This document shows positions 41,287 to 51,374 of a stretch of DNA of 64,000 bases, one piece after another. The translations under genes were made by a program, and so were the position numbers. Source of the DNA: Anaerobiospirillum sp. NML120449 (GTDB lineage: Bacteria > Pseudomonadota > Gammaproteobacteria > Enterobacterales > Succinivibrionaceae); NCBI RefSeq assembly GCF_023051105.1, contig NZ_JALKIL010000004.1, forward strand, positions 62,001-126,000, given 5' to 3'. Below the pieces are notes generated by a model that made no database searches, was not told the DNA's origin, and saw only the letters and a program-made list of their open reading frames with translations. The first letter of the stretch is position 1; each line of letters begins with the position of its first letter.

Positions 41287-41862
41287 CTATTTCTCTACAG
41301 GATTGCCGTCGAAGTCCAGAGTAAGAGGCTTGTTGTTAACGCGCAGCCTGAAGCTGTCCCAGCCTATATCCTGAGGCAGGGCTACTTCGTCAATCAGCTC
41401 AAACTCTTGTTCAGCATCCTGAGGGAACTCGTTGAATGTGGTATAGCACTTGTTGAGCAGGGCACTGGTCAGATCCAGTACATAATCAGGGTTTTCAGGG
41501 TTCTGCTGCTCCATGGTGTGCAGTATGCTCAGGTACATTACCAGGTTTTCCTGGTTCCAGCCGTATTTGCGCAGGTCGGTGCTGCGGTTTAGCAGATCCC
41601 AGGTCTGATCGAGAATGGCCATACGGTTGAATGTACGGTTCTTTTCATCAAGGTTATTAATGAGAAGACGGCCGGTCTCTGGCAGGCTGTTGTAAACAGT
41701 GCCGGCATAACGTAATACATGAATGCCCTGAATACACTGGGTCTGACTGGCAAAACGACCTGGCAGGGCTTCGATAGTTTCGGCTCTGTCTGCAGCAAGG
41801 GCAGCGCTGCCGCTGAAAATGGAGGCGGCAAGCATCAGGGTTGAGATTAACTTCAAGGGCAT
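41287..41862 (-). CDS. Exported protein of unknown function, paralogue A
   Basis: The 191-aa protein has a signal peptide (about 1-23, ending SAALAADRA). Its mature part shares clear motifs with the gene at 42089: TQCIQGIHVLR near the start, SLPET, then NKCYTTFNEFPQDAEQEFELIDEV and LPQD-WDSF near the end. Two Cys residues (in QCIQG and KCYT) are conserved between the paralogues and could form a disulfide. I do not recognise the family. It follows its paralogue in the same direction, so they may be co-transcribed or products of tandem duplication. Confidence 0.72.
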   Translation of the reverse strand: MPLKLISTLMLAASIFSGSAALAADRAETIEALPGRFASQTQCIQGIHVLRYAGTVYNSLPETGRLLINNLDEKNRTFNRMAILDQTWDLLNRSTDLRKYGWNQENLVMYLSILHTMEQQNPENPDYVLDLTSALLNKCYTTFNEFPQDAEQEFELIDEVALPQDIGWDSFRLRVNNKPLTLDFDGNPVEK

Positions 41863-41905
41863 CTCCCAATATTGGATTGAATACGTTTTTTATCAGCCAA
41901 ATATA

Positions 41906-42088
41906 TCAGCTGACAGCTCCTGCAGCGTCACCTGATGTGGCCTTACCTGCAGCAGCATCACCTGATATGGCCTTACCTGCTGCAGCGTCACCTGATGTGG
42001 CCTTACCTGCAGCATCGTTATCTGATGTGTGTTCAGCTGCTGTGGTTTTGGCCAGTGGAGCTTTGGCTGCTGCCGCTGCATCGAGCTC
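41906..42088 (-). pseudogene. Detached low-complexity C-terminal tail of the 42089 gene
   Basis: Directly after the TGA of the gene at 42089, the same frame stays open for 60 codons. It encodes an Ala/Gly/Lys/Thr/Ser tail with a 12-residue repeat (AAGKATSGDAAA type, three copies) before a second TGA at 41906. Such tails are typical of proteins in this window. So either one nonsense change has removed the tail or the TGA is read through. Confidence 0.6.
41921..42030. repeat. 36-bp tandem repeat, about three copies
   Basis: Units like TGCAGCGTCACCTGATGTGG recur every 36 bp and code, on the minus strand, for the 12-residue repeat of the detached tail. Confidence 0.85.
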
Positions 42089-42670
42089 TCATTTTGTTCT
42101 GACAGTTCCGTCGCTGTTGAGAACGTGGGTTTGCCCGCTTTCAAGGCTGAATGTAAAGCCATCCCAGCTGCTGTCCTGTGGCAGTCCAACCTCATCGATG
42201 AGCTCGAACTCTGCCTCTTCATCATATGGGAATTCATTGAAAACGGTATAGCACTTCTCTATAAGCTTTTCGGTCATTTCGCTCATTATTTCCGGATTGT
42301 CAGCCCTGGAGTCTGAGCAGATATTGCTCAGCATATCAAGGTATAAGGCAAAACTGGTATCGTCCCAGCCGTACTGGTCCAGCGCCGCTCCTTTGAGTTT
42401 GTAGGAAGCATACATGGCCTTAAATAAAGCGTAGCGGTTTTTGACTCTGGTCTCTATGTCCTCTACATCCACCAGCTTCCAGGTTGATTCAGGAAGGGAA
42501 GCAGTTTCATATGCTGCATGACGCAGAACATGCATGCCCTGAATACACTGTTTCTGGTTTTCAAAAACAGAAAAGCTGTTTTCCATAATGTCAATTCTGT
42601 TGTCAGGCTCGGCCTGAGCTGTACCCCATAATCCGGCTGCTGCCAGAGCCAGGACGGCAACTGTCTTCAT
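42089..42670 (-). CDS. Exported protein of unknown function, paralogue B
   Basis: The 193-aa protein has a short signal peptide (about 1-20, ending GTAQA). It is a paralogue of the gene at 41287: KQCIQGMHVLRHA, SLPES and KCYTVFNEFPYDEEAEFELID with LPQD-WDGF are shared. A Cys in NICSD is extra. It ends in LNSDGTVRTK followed by TGA, beyond which a 60-codon repetitive tail continues in frame (see the entry at 41906). Function unknown; secretion and the conserved Cys pair suggest a folded periplasmic domain. Confidence 0.72.
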   Translation of the reverse strand: MKTVAVLALAAAGLWGTAQAEPDNRIDIMENSFSVFENQKQCIQGMHVLRHAAYETASLPESTWKLVDVEDIETRVKNRYALFKAMYASYKLKGAALDQYGWDDTSFALYLDMLSNICSDSRADNPEIMSEMTEKLIEKCYTVFNEFPYDEEAEFELIDEVGLPQDSSWDGFTFSLESGQTHVLNSDGTVRTK

Positions 42671-43683
42671 AGTGTTTCATCCATGTCAGCTGATTCAACA
42701 GCGTTTTTATTCTTAAACTTCGATATACAGGCAGTAAGATGCACTGTTTCGAGGTCTGGTCATATTAGCATGAGGGCATTTGGTTATATTACTGTCAAAG
42801 CATGACTTTTGCTGTCTTTTCAATCGCGATCACATATTTATGAACAGCTCAGTTTAATGATTTTTATGCACATTCATGCTTACTGTGGGTACGCTAATAC
42901 TTGACAGCTATGATACTGTGTCCCCCTGTATAACCATGCCTGAGCCTGCCTCCGGCTGCCTCCTGCTGCAAGGGCGCAGCCGTGCTGCAGGCTCAGCCTT
43001 GCAGCGTGCCCGGGCCGGGCTGAATGACTCGGCAGCGCGCCAGGCTGCAGGCCGGGGACCAGCAGTGCCCTTGGCTGACTTGCCGGGACAGGGGATGGGC
43101 GCGCGGGCCAGGCATATGATTTTTACGGTATAAGTGGCCTGCGCAGGCGGCCTGCGACTGGCTTGCCTGGCCTGGTAAAATCAGGGCTTGACAATAACAG
43201 TACCTCAGTCAAAATAGAAAGCTTATTTGTACCTTTTAGCCGTGCGGATCATCAGCTGATTTGCCGGTATAAAAGCCGGTTTCTGCCTGCATAACATACT
43301 CATTACTGCAGTGCATGCTGACCCGGGAGCGCATAGCCGGATACGGTTGCAGCTCTTGTGGTTCTGTACGCAAAAGTGTGGTGAGTTTATCCCTTTTTCT
43401 GACCTGATACAGTCTGTGACTTTACAGTCTGGTTAACAGCTCAAGGGAGTGGGGTTATAGGGCACAGGGCATCTGGAGACGCTGCTTTACATTAAAGCAG
43501 GCGGGGCGGATGCCGGACAGATTTAGGGCTGGATAGAGTCCGAATACTCTTTTGCGGGTAAATGCCCGTCAGCAACGGCAGCAGGCAGTCTACATGCTGC
43601 AGGTCGGTGCTTGCGGGAAGCGTTTCTTCAGGAAATGACTATTCACACTGTATTTTTCACCACTTTGTATCAAAGGTAACATC
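42671..43683. other. Gap upstream of yajC
   Basis: About 1 kb with no supported gene. It is AT-rich at 42700-42900 (presumably the promoter of the exported-protein pair), GC-rich at 42930-43160, then contains a good promoter at 43188-43215. Confidence 0.55.
43188..43215 (+). promoter_or_regulatory. Candidate sigma-70 promoter for yajC
   Basis: A perfect TTGACA (43188-43193), a 16-bp spacer and CAAAAT (43210-43215) point towards yajC, implying a 5' leader of about 460 nt. Confidence 0.45.
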
Positions 43684-44016
43684 ATGAACATCATTTCAGT
43701 TGCTCATGCTGCTGAGGGCGCTCCAGCTCCAGGCGGCGATATGAGCATGCTCATTATTCTTGTGGTCTGTATGGTCGCTGTTTACTTCTTTGTAATGCGT
43801 CCAAACAACAAAAAGCGCAAGGAGATGCAGAACCTGCTCGACGGTCTTGCTGTCGGTGATGAGGTTTTAACCAATGGTGGTATCGCTGGTAAGGTAGTCA
43901 AGCTTCCTGAGAACAAGGAATACGTCATGGTTGGTGTAGGTAAGGACGTAGTCTTACAGATGCGCCGCAACTACATCGTTGCCGTATTACCTAAGGGCAC
44001 CCTCGAGAGCATTTAA
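43684..44016 (+). CDS. yajC: Sec translocon accessory protein YajC
   Basis: The 110-aa protein has one N-terminal membrane segment (about 21-38) ending in FFVMRPNNKKRKE, then a small soluble domain (GDEVLTNGGIAGKV), matching YajC (110 aa in E. coli). It associates with SecDF in the inner membrane. AAAGGT precedes the ATG. secD follows after 380 bp, a gap much longer than in E. coli. Confidence 0.95.
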   Translation: MNIISVAHAAEGAPAPGGDMSMLIILVVCMVAVYFFVMRPNNKKRKEMQNLLDGLAVGDEVLTNGGIAGKVVKLPENKEYVMVGVGKDVVLQMRRNYIVAVLPKGTLESI

Positions 44017-44397
44017 GTGCAGGCTTGAAAGTCCGGGCGGATCGCTCAGTAAGACGCGCTGTATATCTTATATATGCAGCTGCACCTGCAGCCCCGTTCC
44101 GGAGACGTCCTTGAACTGACAGCGCTCAGGCCTTCAGAAAAGGGACGCCTTTGCCCTGATAACAGTGTTATTCAGGGCTGAGCTGACAGTATCAGGCGGT
44201 CAGGCCGGACCTGTGGTCCGTGCAGTTTCATTCCTGTCTTTTCTGTCAGCTGCCAGCATGGCCAGAGACAGTGCTCCGGCCAGATTAATCAATCAAGGCC
44301 AGGAACGGCACAGTGTGCTGTACCTGCTGCAGAACGACTGCCGAGCTGTGGCCGCTGGAGTCATGGCAGCCTTGATGCCAGCTTTTTGAGATGAATT
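44017..44397. other. yajC-secD gap
   Basis: A 380-bp gap without a clear terminator or gene. A short imperfect hairpin (CCCTGA/TCAGGG, 44154-44177) is present. Read-through from yajC to secD is plausible. Confidence 0.5.
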
Positions 44398-46278
44398 GTG
44401 ATAAATAAATTTCCCTGGTGGAAGAACCTGCTGGTTTTTGCCACCATTGCCATAGGTTTCTTTTACGCCATACCTAATCTGTATGGTGAGGATCCTGCCC
44501 TGCAGGTCTCTGGCACCAACGGTAATCCTGTTTCTCAGGAAGTAGCAGCCGAGGTAGAGAACCTGCTTAAGACCAAGAACATCAAGGGTATTTCCGAGCT
44601 TGATGAACAGGGCCAGATGCTGATCCGCTTTACTGATACTGATACCCAGATTATGGCCAAGGACCTGGTTCAGTCCTACCTGGGTGACCGCTATATTACT
44701 GCCTTAAATCTGGCTCCTGCCACACCGGAGTTCATGCGCAATCTGGGTATGAATCCGCTAAAGCTTGGTCTTGACCTTCGTGGCGGCGTGCACTTCCTCA
44801 TGGAAGTTGACATGGATGAAGCCATGAAGAAGATGAGAACCCAGCTGGTTTCTGATCTCCGTAATGAGCTGCGACAGAACAATATCCGTCTTTCCGGTGC
44901 CCGTGCAGACGGCAACGATGTGCTGATCACTTTCCGTGACGCTCAGAGCCGCGATGCTGCAGCCGACCTCTTAAAGAAGAATCACCGCGATTTTATCTTC
45001 CAGAACTCCGAGCGTGACGGCAGCTACTTTATCCGTGCCGGCATGACCGAAGCCCGCCTTTCCCAGATCAGAACCGCTGCTGTTGATCAGAACATCAACA
45101 TCTTACGTAATCGTGTTAACGAGCTTGGTGTTGCTGAGCCTCTGATTCAGCGTCAGGGTGCTGAGCGCGTGGTTGTTGAGCTGCCAGGTGTTCAGGACAC
45201 TGCCCGTGCCAAGGAAATTCTTGGTGCTACTGCAACCCTCGAATTCCGTCTTGTCAACTCCAATGCTGATGTTAATGCTGCCATGCAGGGCCGTATCCCG
45301 CCTGGCACTGAGCTGCATCAGGATCGTAACGGCTACCCTGTAATCCTGGAAAAGAGAGTAATTCTGACCGGTGACCACATCGTTGATGCCTCTTCTTCAA
45401 CTGATGAAAACGGCCGTCCTCAGGTAAACATCTCTCTTGATGCCCGTGGCGGCTCCATCATGTCCGAGTTCACCAAGGACAATGTGGGCAAGGCCATGGC
45501 CACCAACTTTATCGAGTTCAAGGTAGTGGAGAACACTGACCCTGATGCTCCAAAGATTGGTCAGCCAGGTTACAAGCCAAAGTTCAAGAAGGTTGAGCAG
45601 GTTATTAACGTAGCCACCATTCAGTCCCGTCTGGGCGCCAACTTCCGTATTACCGGTATTGATTCAGCACGTGAGGCTCACAATCTGGCCCTGTTATTAC
45701 GTGCCGGTGCTCTGATTGCCCCTATCCAGATCGTCGAAGAGCGTACCATTGGTCCATCCCTTGGTCAGGAAAACATCGACAACAGCTTGCGCGCCATGCT
45801 TTACGGCTTCACTGCCCTGGGCGTGTTCATGATCATTTACTACAAGGCCTTTGGTTTTGTAGCAAATCTGGCTCTGCTGTTTAACCTGGTAATGGTGGTA
45901 GGTGTCATGTCCATGGTGCCTGGTGCAACCATGACTCTGCCAGGTATGGCCGGTATCGTGCTGACCATCGGTATGGCGGTGGACGCAAACGTGCTTATTT
46001 ACGAGCGCATACGAGAAGAACTGCGCAATGGACGATCTGTCCAGGTAGCCATCAACGAGGGCTACAGCCGAGCTTTCTCAACCATTGCTGACTCCAACAT
46101 TACCTCCTTTATCACCGCATTTATCCTCTTTATGGTGGGTACCGGTGCCGTAAAGGGCTTTGCTCTGGTGTTAATGATTGGCCTTGCATCCTCAATGTTT
46201 ACCTCCGTGACCGCATGTCGTGCCGTGGTAAATATCATCTGGGGCGGCAGACCAAACCTCAAGAAGCTGAGCATCTAA
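44398..46278 (+). CDS. secD: Protein translocase subunit SecD
   Basis: The 626-aa protein starts with GTG, matching the E. coli N-terminus (NKFPWWKNLLV). It has a first membrane segment (about 9-27), a large periplasmic part with LGLDLRGGVHFLMEVD, and C-terminal membrane segments containing GMAVDANVLIYERIREEL (proton-conducting Asp region). With SecF it uses the proton motive force to pull exported proteins through SecYEG. A weak GAG precedes the start. secF follows after 12 bp. Confidence 0.96.
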   Translation: MINKFPWWKNLLVFATIAIGFFYAIPNLYGEDPALQVSGTNGNPVSQEVAAEVENLLKTKNIKGISELDEQGQMLIRFTDTDTQIMAKDLVQSYLGDRYITALNLAPATPEFMRNLGMNPLKLGLDLRGGVHFLMEVDMDEAMKKMRTQLVSDLRNELRQNNIRLSGARADGNDVLITFRDAQSRDAAADLLKKNHRDFIFQNSERDGSYFIRAGMTEARLSQIRTAAVDQNINILRNRVNELGVAEPLIQRQGAERVVVELPGVQDTARAKEILGATATLEFRLVNSNADVNAAMQGRIPPGTELHQDRNGYPVILEKRVILTGDHIVDASSSTDENGRPQVNISLDARGGSIMSEFTKDNVGKAMATNFIEFKVVENTDPDAPKIGQPGYKPKFKKVEQVINVATIQSRLGANFRITGIDSAREAHNLALLLRAGALIAPIQIVEERTIGPSLGQENIDNSLRAMLYGFTALGVFMIIYYKAFGFVANLALLFNLVMVVGVMSMVPGATMTLPGMAGIVLTIGMAVDANVLIYERIREELRNGRSVQVAINEGYSRAFSTIADSNITSFITAFILFMVGTGAVKGFALVLMIGLASSMFTSVTACRAVVNIIWGGRPNLKKLSI

Positions 46279-46290
46279 GGGAGTGATGTA

Positions 46291-47235
46291 ATGTTACAGT
46301 TCATTAAGGATACAACTGTTATCCCTTTTATGAAGATCAAGGGAACAGTGGAGCTCATCTGCCTCGGTCTGGTGATCGCCTCCATTGTTTCCATGGCCAT
46401 GAAGGGTCTTAACTGGGGTCTTGATTTTACCGGCGGTATCGTAGTTGAAACCCACTACAGCAATGCCATGGATCTGGACAAGGTCCGTAAGGCTTATGCC
46501 GACGAGGGCATTGAGGGTGTGGTTCAGCACTTCGGCTCTACCCGTGACGTCATGATCCGTGTAGCTCCAAAGGATGACCTCAATCAGCAGTATGTAACCA
46601 CCAAGATTCAGGAAGCCTCTTTCAAGCTCGATCCAAAGTCCAGCATCACCCGTTCTGAGTATGTTGGTCCTTCAGTTGGTGCTGAGCTGGTAGAAAGCGG
46701 CATTGTGGCCATCGTGGTCTCCCTGATCGCCATTCTGGTCTATATTGCATTCCGCTTTGAGTGGAGAATGGCTACTGGTGCAGTTATTTCACTTGCCTAT
46801 GACGTGGTGGTAGTACTCGGTGTCTTCTCTTTCTGGCAGATTGAGTATGACCTGACTGTACTGGCTGCTGTGCTCACTGTGCTTGGTTATTCGCTTAACG
46901 ACAAGATCGTTGTGTTTGACCGTATTCGTGAAAACGCCAGCCGCCTTGCCCATGACCTTGATATGGACGGTCTGTTTGACGTCTCCCTGACTCAGACTCT
47001 GTCCCGTACCATCATTACCTCCGGTACCACTCTGATTACCGTTCTGGCACTGCTCATCTTCGGCGGTGACATGATTTTCGGTTTCTCTCTGGCTCTTACC
47101 GTAGGTATTGTTTTCGGTACCATCTCCTCCGTATACGTTGCCTCAACCTGGGCTCTGCTCTTAAAGATTGAGCGCAGGCACTTAATCCCTAAGAAGATTG
47201 AGCGCCGCGAGGAAGAAATGGAGACAATGGACTAA
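46291..47235 (+). CDS. secF: Protein translocase subunit SecF
   Basis: The 314-aa protein has the SecF layout: first membrane segment (about 18-37), periplasmic loop starting GLDFTGG, and C-terminal membrane half with GYSLNDKIVVFDRIREN. GGGAG precedes the ATG, and the gene is coupled to secD. A strong terminator follows. Confidence 0.96.
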   Translation: MLQFIKDTTVIPFMKIKGTVELICLGLVIASIVSMAMKGLNWGLDFTGGIVVETHYSNAMDLDKVRKAYADEGIEGVVQHFGSTRDVMIRVAPKDDLNQQYVTTKIQEASFKLDPKSSITRSEYVGPSVGAELVESGIVAIVVSLIAILVYIAFRFEWRMATGAVISLAYDVVVVLGVFSFWQIEYDLTVLAAVLTVLGYSLNDKIVVFDRIRENASRLAHDLDMDGLFDVSLTQTLSRTIITSGTTLITVLALLIFGGDMIFGFSLALTVGIVFGTISSVYVASTWALLLKIERRHLIPKKIERREEEMETMD

Positions 47236-47315
47236 CAGCGCCCCACGCGCCAGTCATGCGACCATGCTCTGGCCAGGCGGCCCTGAGCTTTGGTTCAGGG
47301 CTGTCAGTCTCAAAT

Positions 47316-47358
47316 AAAAAAATCCCGGATCAGCTGATGCCGATCCGGGATTTTTTTT
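47316..47358. terminator. Bidirectional terminator between secF and smpB
   Basis: AAAAAAATCCCGGATC and GATCCGGGATTTTTTT form a 16-bp perfect stem. Confidence 0.93.
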
Positions 47359-47379
47359 GGGTTTAAGTTCAGTAAAAGT

Positions 47380-47856
47380 CTATGAGGACTTCTTCATTAC
47401 GCGGGCCTTTTCACGCTGCCACTGGCGCTCTTTGATGGTATCGCGCTTGTCATGTTCCTGCTTGCCTCGGGCAAGACCGATTTCCAGCTTGGCCCAGGAA
47501 CCTTTCCAGTACAGGCGCAGCGGCATGATGGTATAGCCCTGACGCTGGGACTGGCCCATGAGCTTGTTAATCTCACGGCGGTTCATCAGCAGGGTGCGGG
47601 TACGGGTAGGGTCACAGACCACGAAAGCACATGAGGTCTTGAGTGGATTTATGGTAGCGCCGATAAGCAGCAGCTGACCGTCCTTGACCATGACATAGGC
47701 CTCTGAAATATTGGCCTTGCCTGAGCGCAGGGATTTGACCTCCCAGCCCTGTAATGACAGGCCGGCCTCATAGCGCTCCTCGATAAAATAATCGTGTTTT
47801 GCACGGCGGTTGACGGCGATTTCTGCGCCACCGCTGTTCTTTTTCTTACCAGCCAT
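47380..47856 (-). CDS. smpB: SsrA-binding protein SmpB
   Basis: The 158-aa protein is a complete SmpB, the partner of tmRNA in rescuing stalled ribosomes. Motifs include [28 protein letters not shown] and a basic C-terminal tail ([16 protein letters not shown]). AAGAGAG precedes the ATG. I looked for the ssrA RNA gene, which is often nearby, and did not find it in the adjoining 1.3 kb. Confidence 0.96.
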   Translation of the reverse strand: MAGKKKNSGGAEIAVNRRAKHDYFIEERYEAGLSLQGWEVKSLRSGKANISEAYVMVKDGQLLLIGATINPLKTSCAFVVCDPTRTRTLLMNRREINKLMGQSQRQGYTIMPLRLYWKGSWAKLEIGLARGKQEHDKRDTIKERQWQREKARVMKKSS

Positions 47857-48172
47857 AATAACTCTCTTATGAGATTGTCATCTGACGGCTCCGGGTAAAG
47901 CTGACAGCTCTGAGGATACATGCATCCTGTCCGGGCGGACTTACAATGCCGCAGGCATCAGATGAAGATTGTGTTCTGCCATAAGCTGAAATGCAGGCAG
48001 GGCTGGGTCAGTCGGTCCGGCCACTGGCCTGTTTGATGTTTTGCGTAAGGACTTGTCTCAGCCCGTGCAGAAAATCAGCACATCATATCATTACCCCTGT
48101 ATTCAAGGCAAAATGCCACACCGCTCAGCATAAGCACTCCCTGCAGTCAGCAGCTCCCAGCTGCACCATGGT

Positions 48173-48259
48173 GCCAGCAGCGGCCTGTCATGCACCCAGG
48201 TGCCGGCTGCGTCCTATGCTGCACCCTGATGCCGGCTGCGGCCTGTGCTGCACCCAGGT
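48173..48259. repeat. 29-bp tandem repeat, three copies
   Basis: Units of the form GCCGGCTGCGGCCTGTGCTG followed by CACCCAGGT run head to tail, with a partial copy upstream. Confidence 0.8.
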
Positions 48260-48491
48260 GCAGACTCGGGACTCCTTGTCCTTGAGTGGAGCCGGGGTGA
48301 TGCAGCATGCAATCCCCTGAGTTCAGAGCTGTATGCAGGGGAGTGCAGGGTGGGGTGAGGGGTGGAGGGCAGTGAGGAGATTGTCAGTGAGGAGACCGGC
48401 AGTGTGGCAAGATACTGACTGTTTATATTTTGTGACTCAGTGACTGTTTTGGTGCGGCGTATTAAGCTCTTGTGATTTTCATTGCGTTATC

Positions 48492-48518
48492 TTAAAAACC
48501 GGTTTATTTATGCGGTTT
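48492..48518. terminator. Possible bidirectional terminator
   Basis: AAAAACCG and CGGTTTTT pair across an 11-nt loop in a gene-free region. On the minus strand it could end a short RNA starting near 48592. Confidence 0.4.
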
Positions 48519-48627
48519 TTGAGGCCTGGTTATGGTGTTTATAAGTTATCCACTGGAGCTTCAGTTCAAACCTGAAACCCCATAAACAACCTGTTTGCAA
48601 TAAATTGATAACTGTCTTCGAAACTGG

Positions 48628-48643
48628 TGCGATGAAAATCACA
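48628..48643. promoter_or_regulatory. CRP-like site
   Basis: TGCGA-N6-TCACA matches nine of ten CRP half-site bases. It lies about 43 bp upstream of a possible minus-strand start near 48592. Confidence 0.4.
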
Positions 48644-49177
48644 CTGACATAATACGCTGTAATGTTTTGGAGATATTGATGGCACATAAACCAAAAAATG
48701 CTAAGATACAACGTCTGAAATTACTGATTATTTCAGTCGTTTAGATTCGTCAGGGCCATGCACACTGGGACTTGCGCCATATCCGGTCTTTTTGCGAAAA
48801 GACTTTTTGCAAAATAAGCACGCTTTTTGCTGTATCTTTAGCAGCCCATTGTGCCAGTTCACTACGAATATATGCTCTTAACCGGTCCGAGAGCGTCTAT
48901 GCGAAATTAAGCAGCATTGGGAGCAGGTCTTAACTTATAAGGACAGCAGGAATGATGTCCTGTATGTGCCCATGTCTGCTATCCTGAAACACAGCATCGA
49001 TGCGGGATTCAGTACTTTTAATGCCCGCCATAACGATATTTTGACTGCTGTTTTTTCTGGCCTTAAACCCACAACAGATTTCATGCTGCAGCCCGCCTGC
49101 AGGTTCCCCACGGTCTAAAGACGCCGTCCCCATTCACCAGCTGCCCGTACCTGGACTTAAGCGGAAAGGGTTTTTTT

Positions 49178-50992
49178 ATGTACTCAGAACAAAACAAAGA
49201 AAGCTCTGAAAACGATGCTTTATCTGATATCGAGTTTGCCAAAAAGACCAAGGTGAATCTGGCCCGCCCTCACCTGCCGTTTTTCCTTGCCCTGTTTACC
49301 ATGCGCTTTGGCGGTATGTCCATCATTCACCGTCTGTACATGTGCGTGGGTATTACCTTTTTCCTCTTCCTTGTTGCTACTCTGGTGGTCACCTTCATGA
49401 CCAGTCAGGTTAATGACTCACTGTCACGCTCAGGCGTGCGTACCGTGGTGAGCAAGGCCAACCTGCTGGGCAATGATATTCTGACCCTGGAAAATGCCAT
49501 AGCCCGTCTGACCCGTAATGACGGCAGCACCACCGAGCTGCTCAATGAAATCACCGGAGCTGTCAGCGCTGTTGAGTCCAATACCAGAGCGCTCAGTGCC
49601 ATGATTGAAATGGTAAGTGATGACCAGGTCAAGGATACTCTGCAGAACAAGTACTTTTCCCGTACTAAAGCTCTCGTCGACAGCCTGGTAAGCAGCACCC
49701 AGAATATTACCCGTACTTTCCAGAGTGATCCTGAAGCTGCAGCCCGTCTTGCCTATGAGCAGACCTCAACCTGCAGTATGCCGGCCCTGTTCCAGCTGCG
49801 TAACCTGCTTACCTATCTGAACAACCGCAGCATTGCTGAGCAGTCAGTCATAGATACGATGATTCACTGGGTTAAGTACAGCCTGTTCCTTGGTCTGGGT
49901 ATTGCCCTGTGCGTCATTATCCTCACCAATATCACAATCCGTCATTCTCTGCGCCGTGATACCGGTGTACTGCTGCGCCGCCTGATGGCCATGGCTCAGG
50001 GCGACCTGCGTGACAAGGTTCAGCTTGAGGCCAGCGATGAGATCGGCTCTATTGGCAAGCTGGTAGATTACGTGGTGGATAACACCAATGGCACCCTGAC
50101 TGTGGTTAAGAATGACGTAGACAAGCTCTACGGCCTTGTTAACACCAATATGCGCTCCATTGATGCTACCAATGAAGCCATTTCCATTCAGCGTAACACT
50201 GCACAGAGCGTAGCCAGTGCCACCTCTGAGATGGAAGTAGCCGTTGAGAAGGTAACCGAATTTGCCCGTTCTACCCTCGAAGAGGTTAAGAGCGCCGAGG
50301 TGGCCTCTGATACCTGCCGCTGCACCATGCAGGACAATATCACCACCACCCACACCCTTTCTGACCGTCTGCGTGCTTCCTCTGAGGCCATCAACAAGAT
50401 TCACATGATGAGTAATCAGATTGAGGCCATTGTGCAGACCATTGCTGACATTGCTGATCAGACCAATCTGCTGTCGCTCAACGCTACCATTGAGTCGGCC
50501 CGTGCCGGTGAGTCAGGTCGTGGCTTTGCCATCGTAGCTGACGAGATTCGTGAGCTGGCTATCCGTACTGCCAAGTCCACCAAGGAGGTAAGCAATACCA
50601 TCAACCTGCTGGAAAAGGCCGTAACCAATTCCGTAGCCGTGATGGCCTCCTGCGAAAGCGAAATGAGCAACTCCCTGCAGCAAAGCTCCCGTGCCAACTC
50701 CTCCATTGAGGAAATTATGGGCATTATCGCCACTATTTCCGACATGTCCGAGCAGATCGTAATGTCCTGTCAGCAGCAGAGTAATTCTGCCTCTGAGATT
50801 AACTCCAGCATTGCTCATATTTCAAAGCTTGCCGAGGACAGCTACGAGCAGATGCATGAGCTTCAGACCAATATGCACGTGCTCAATGATCTGGCTACAA
50901 ACCAGTCAGCTGTGATTGGCAAGTTCCGTCTTAACGAAAATATTACCGCCTTGCCTGGCAGCTCAGATGCTGAGCCGAAGGCAAAGGCCTGA
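49178..50992 (+). CDS. Methyl-accepting chemotaxis protein
   Basis: The 604-aa protein has a 50-residue cytoplasmic lead, first membrane segment (about 51-75), a periplasmic sensor domain (about 76-228, helical), second segment (about 231-252), HAMP domain and a cytoplasmic signalling domain with the hairpin tip [21 protein letters not shown]. It senses an unknown ligand and signals through CheA/CheW. There is no CheR-binding pentapeptide at the C-terminus (ends AEPKAKA). AAAGGG precedes the ATG. I saw no convincing sigma-28 promoter. No other chemotaxis gene is nearby, so it is an orphan receptor. Confidence 0.93.
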   Translation: MYSEQNKESSENDALSDIEFAKKTKVNLARPHLPFFLALFTMRFGGMSIIHRLYMCVGITFFLFLVATLVVTFMTSQVNDSLSRSGVRTVVSKANLLGNDILTLENAIARLTRNDGSTTELLNEITGAVSAVESNTRALSAMIEMVSDDQVKDTLQNKYFSRTKALVDSLVSSTQNITRTFQSDPEAAARLAYEQTSTCSMPALFQLRNLLTYLNNRSIAEQSVIDTMIHWVKYSLFLGLGIALCVIILTNITIRHSLRRDTGVLLRRLMAMAQGDLRDKVQLEASDEIGSIGKLVDYVVDNTNGTLTVVKNDVDKLYGLVNTNMRSIDATNEAISIQRNTAQSVASATSEMEVAVEKVTEFARSTLEEVKSAEVASDTCRCTMQDNITTTHTLSDRLRASSEAINKIHMMSNQIEAIVQTIADIADQTNLLSLNATIESARAGESGRGFAIVADEIRELAIRTAKSTKEVSNTINLLEKAVTNSVAVMASCESEMSNSLQQSSRANSSIEEIMGIIATISDMSEQIVMSCQQQSNSASEINSSIAHISKLAEDSYEQMHELQTNMHVLNDLATNQSAVIGKFRLNENITALPGSSDAEPKAKA

Positions 50993-51374
50993 CTTTCTCA
51001 TGCCTGAATTTCTCAGGCCTGACTGTAACTGCTGTGACCAGCTCCGGCGCCTGCCGCCGGGCTGGGCTGCAGCAAAGCATGACATGACCGGCCGCGCCGC
51101 CTGTGCAGCGCTGGCCGGTCTGTCGTTTGAGGGGCTGACAGAGCGCTTCCTGGCCTGTTTTTAAGGTGGCTCAAAGAGCCGTCCCCGACCTGTTCTTAAG
51201 TGCGGGAACGGGGATCTGGATTTTGGGCCTCAAGGCCCGTAAAAAGGCTGTTCAGGCCGTATAAAAGCGCTTGCTTTATCGCCCTGGTGTGATAGAATTG
51301 CGCCTCAGTTAATTTTTACCCTTTCTGAGTTTGTGATCGGAAAGGGCGTATCCTGTTCACAAAGGAGCATTACA
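50993..51374. other. Chemoreceptor-rpsO gap
   Basis: It contains two short GC hairpins (51182-51214 and 51224-51238) and the rpsO promoter. No gene is supported. Confidence 0.55.
51271..51298 (+). promoter_or_regulatory. rpsO promoter
   Basis: TTGCTT (51271-51276), a 16-bp spacer and TAGAAT (51293-51298) lie about 75 bp before the rpsO start. Confidence 0.65.

Larger units (their letters stand above)
47857..49177. other. smpB-chemoreceptor gap
   Basis: This 1.3-kb region has a GC-rich half with a 29-bp repeat (48173-48259) and an AT-rich half (48420-48900) with a hairpin (48492-48518), a CRP-like box (48628-48643) and a single DnaA-box-like TTATCCACT (48546). No ssrA or gene is supported. 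Confidence 0.5.

Noticed and set aside
48540-48560. Replication origin, from one DnaA-box-like TTATCCACT
   Set aside because: A single box without a cluster, AT-rich unwinding motif repeats or origin genes is not enough.
47857-49177. ssrA (tmRNA) gene next to smpB
   Set aside because: I looked for the tRNA-like ends (GGTTCGAATCC-type arm, CCA end) on both strands and found none.
49844-50404. A 186-codon minus-strand frame in the chemoreceptor gene
   Set aside because: Antisense shadow of a well-supported coding region.
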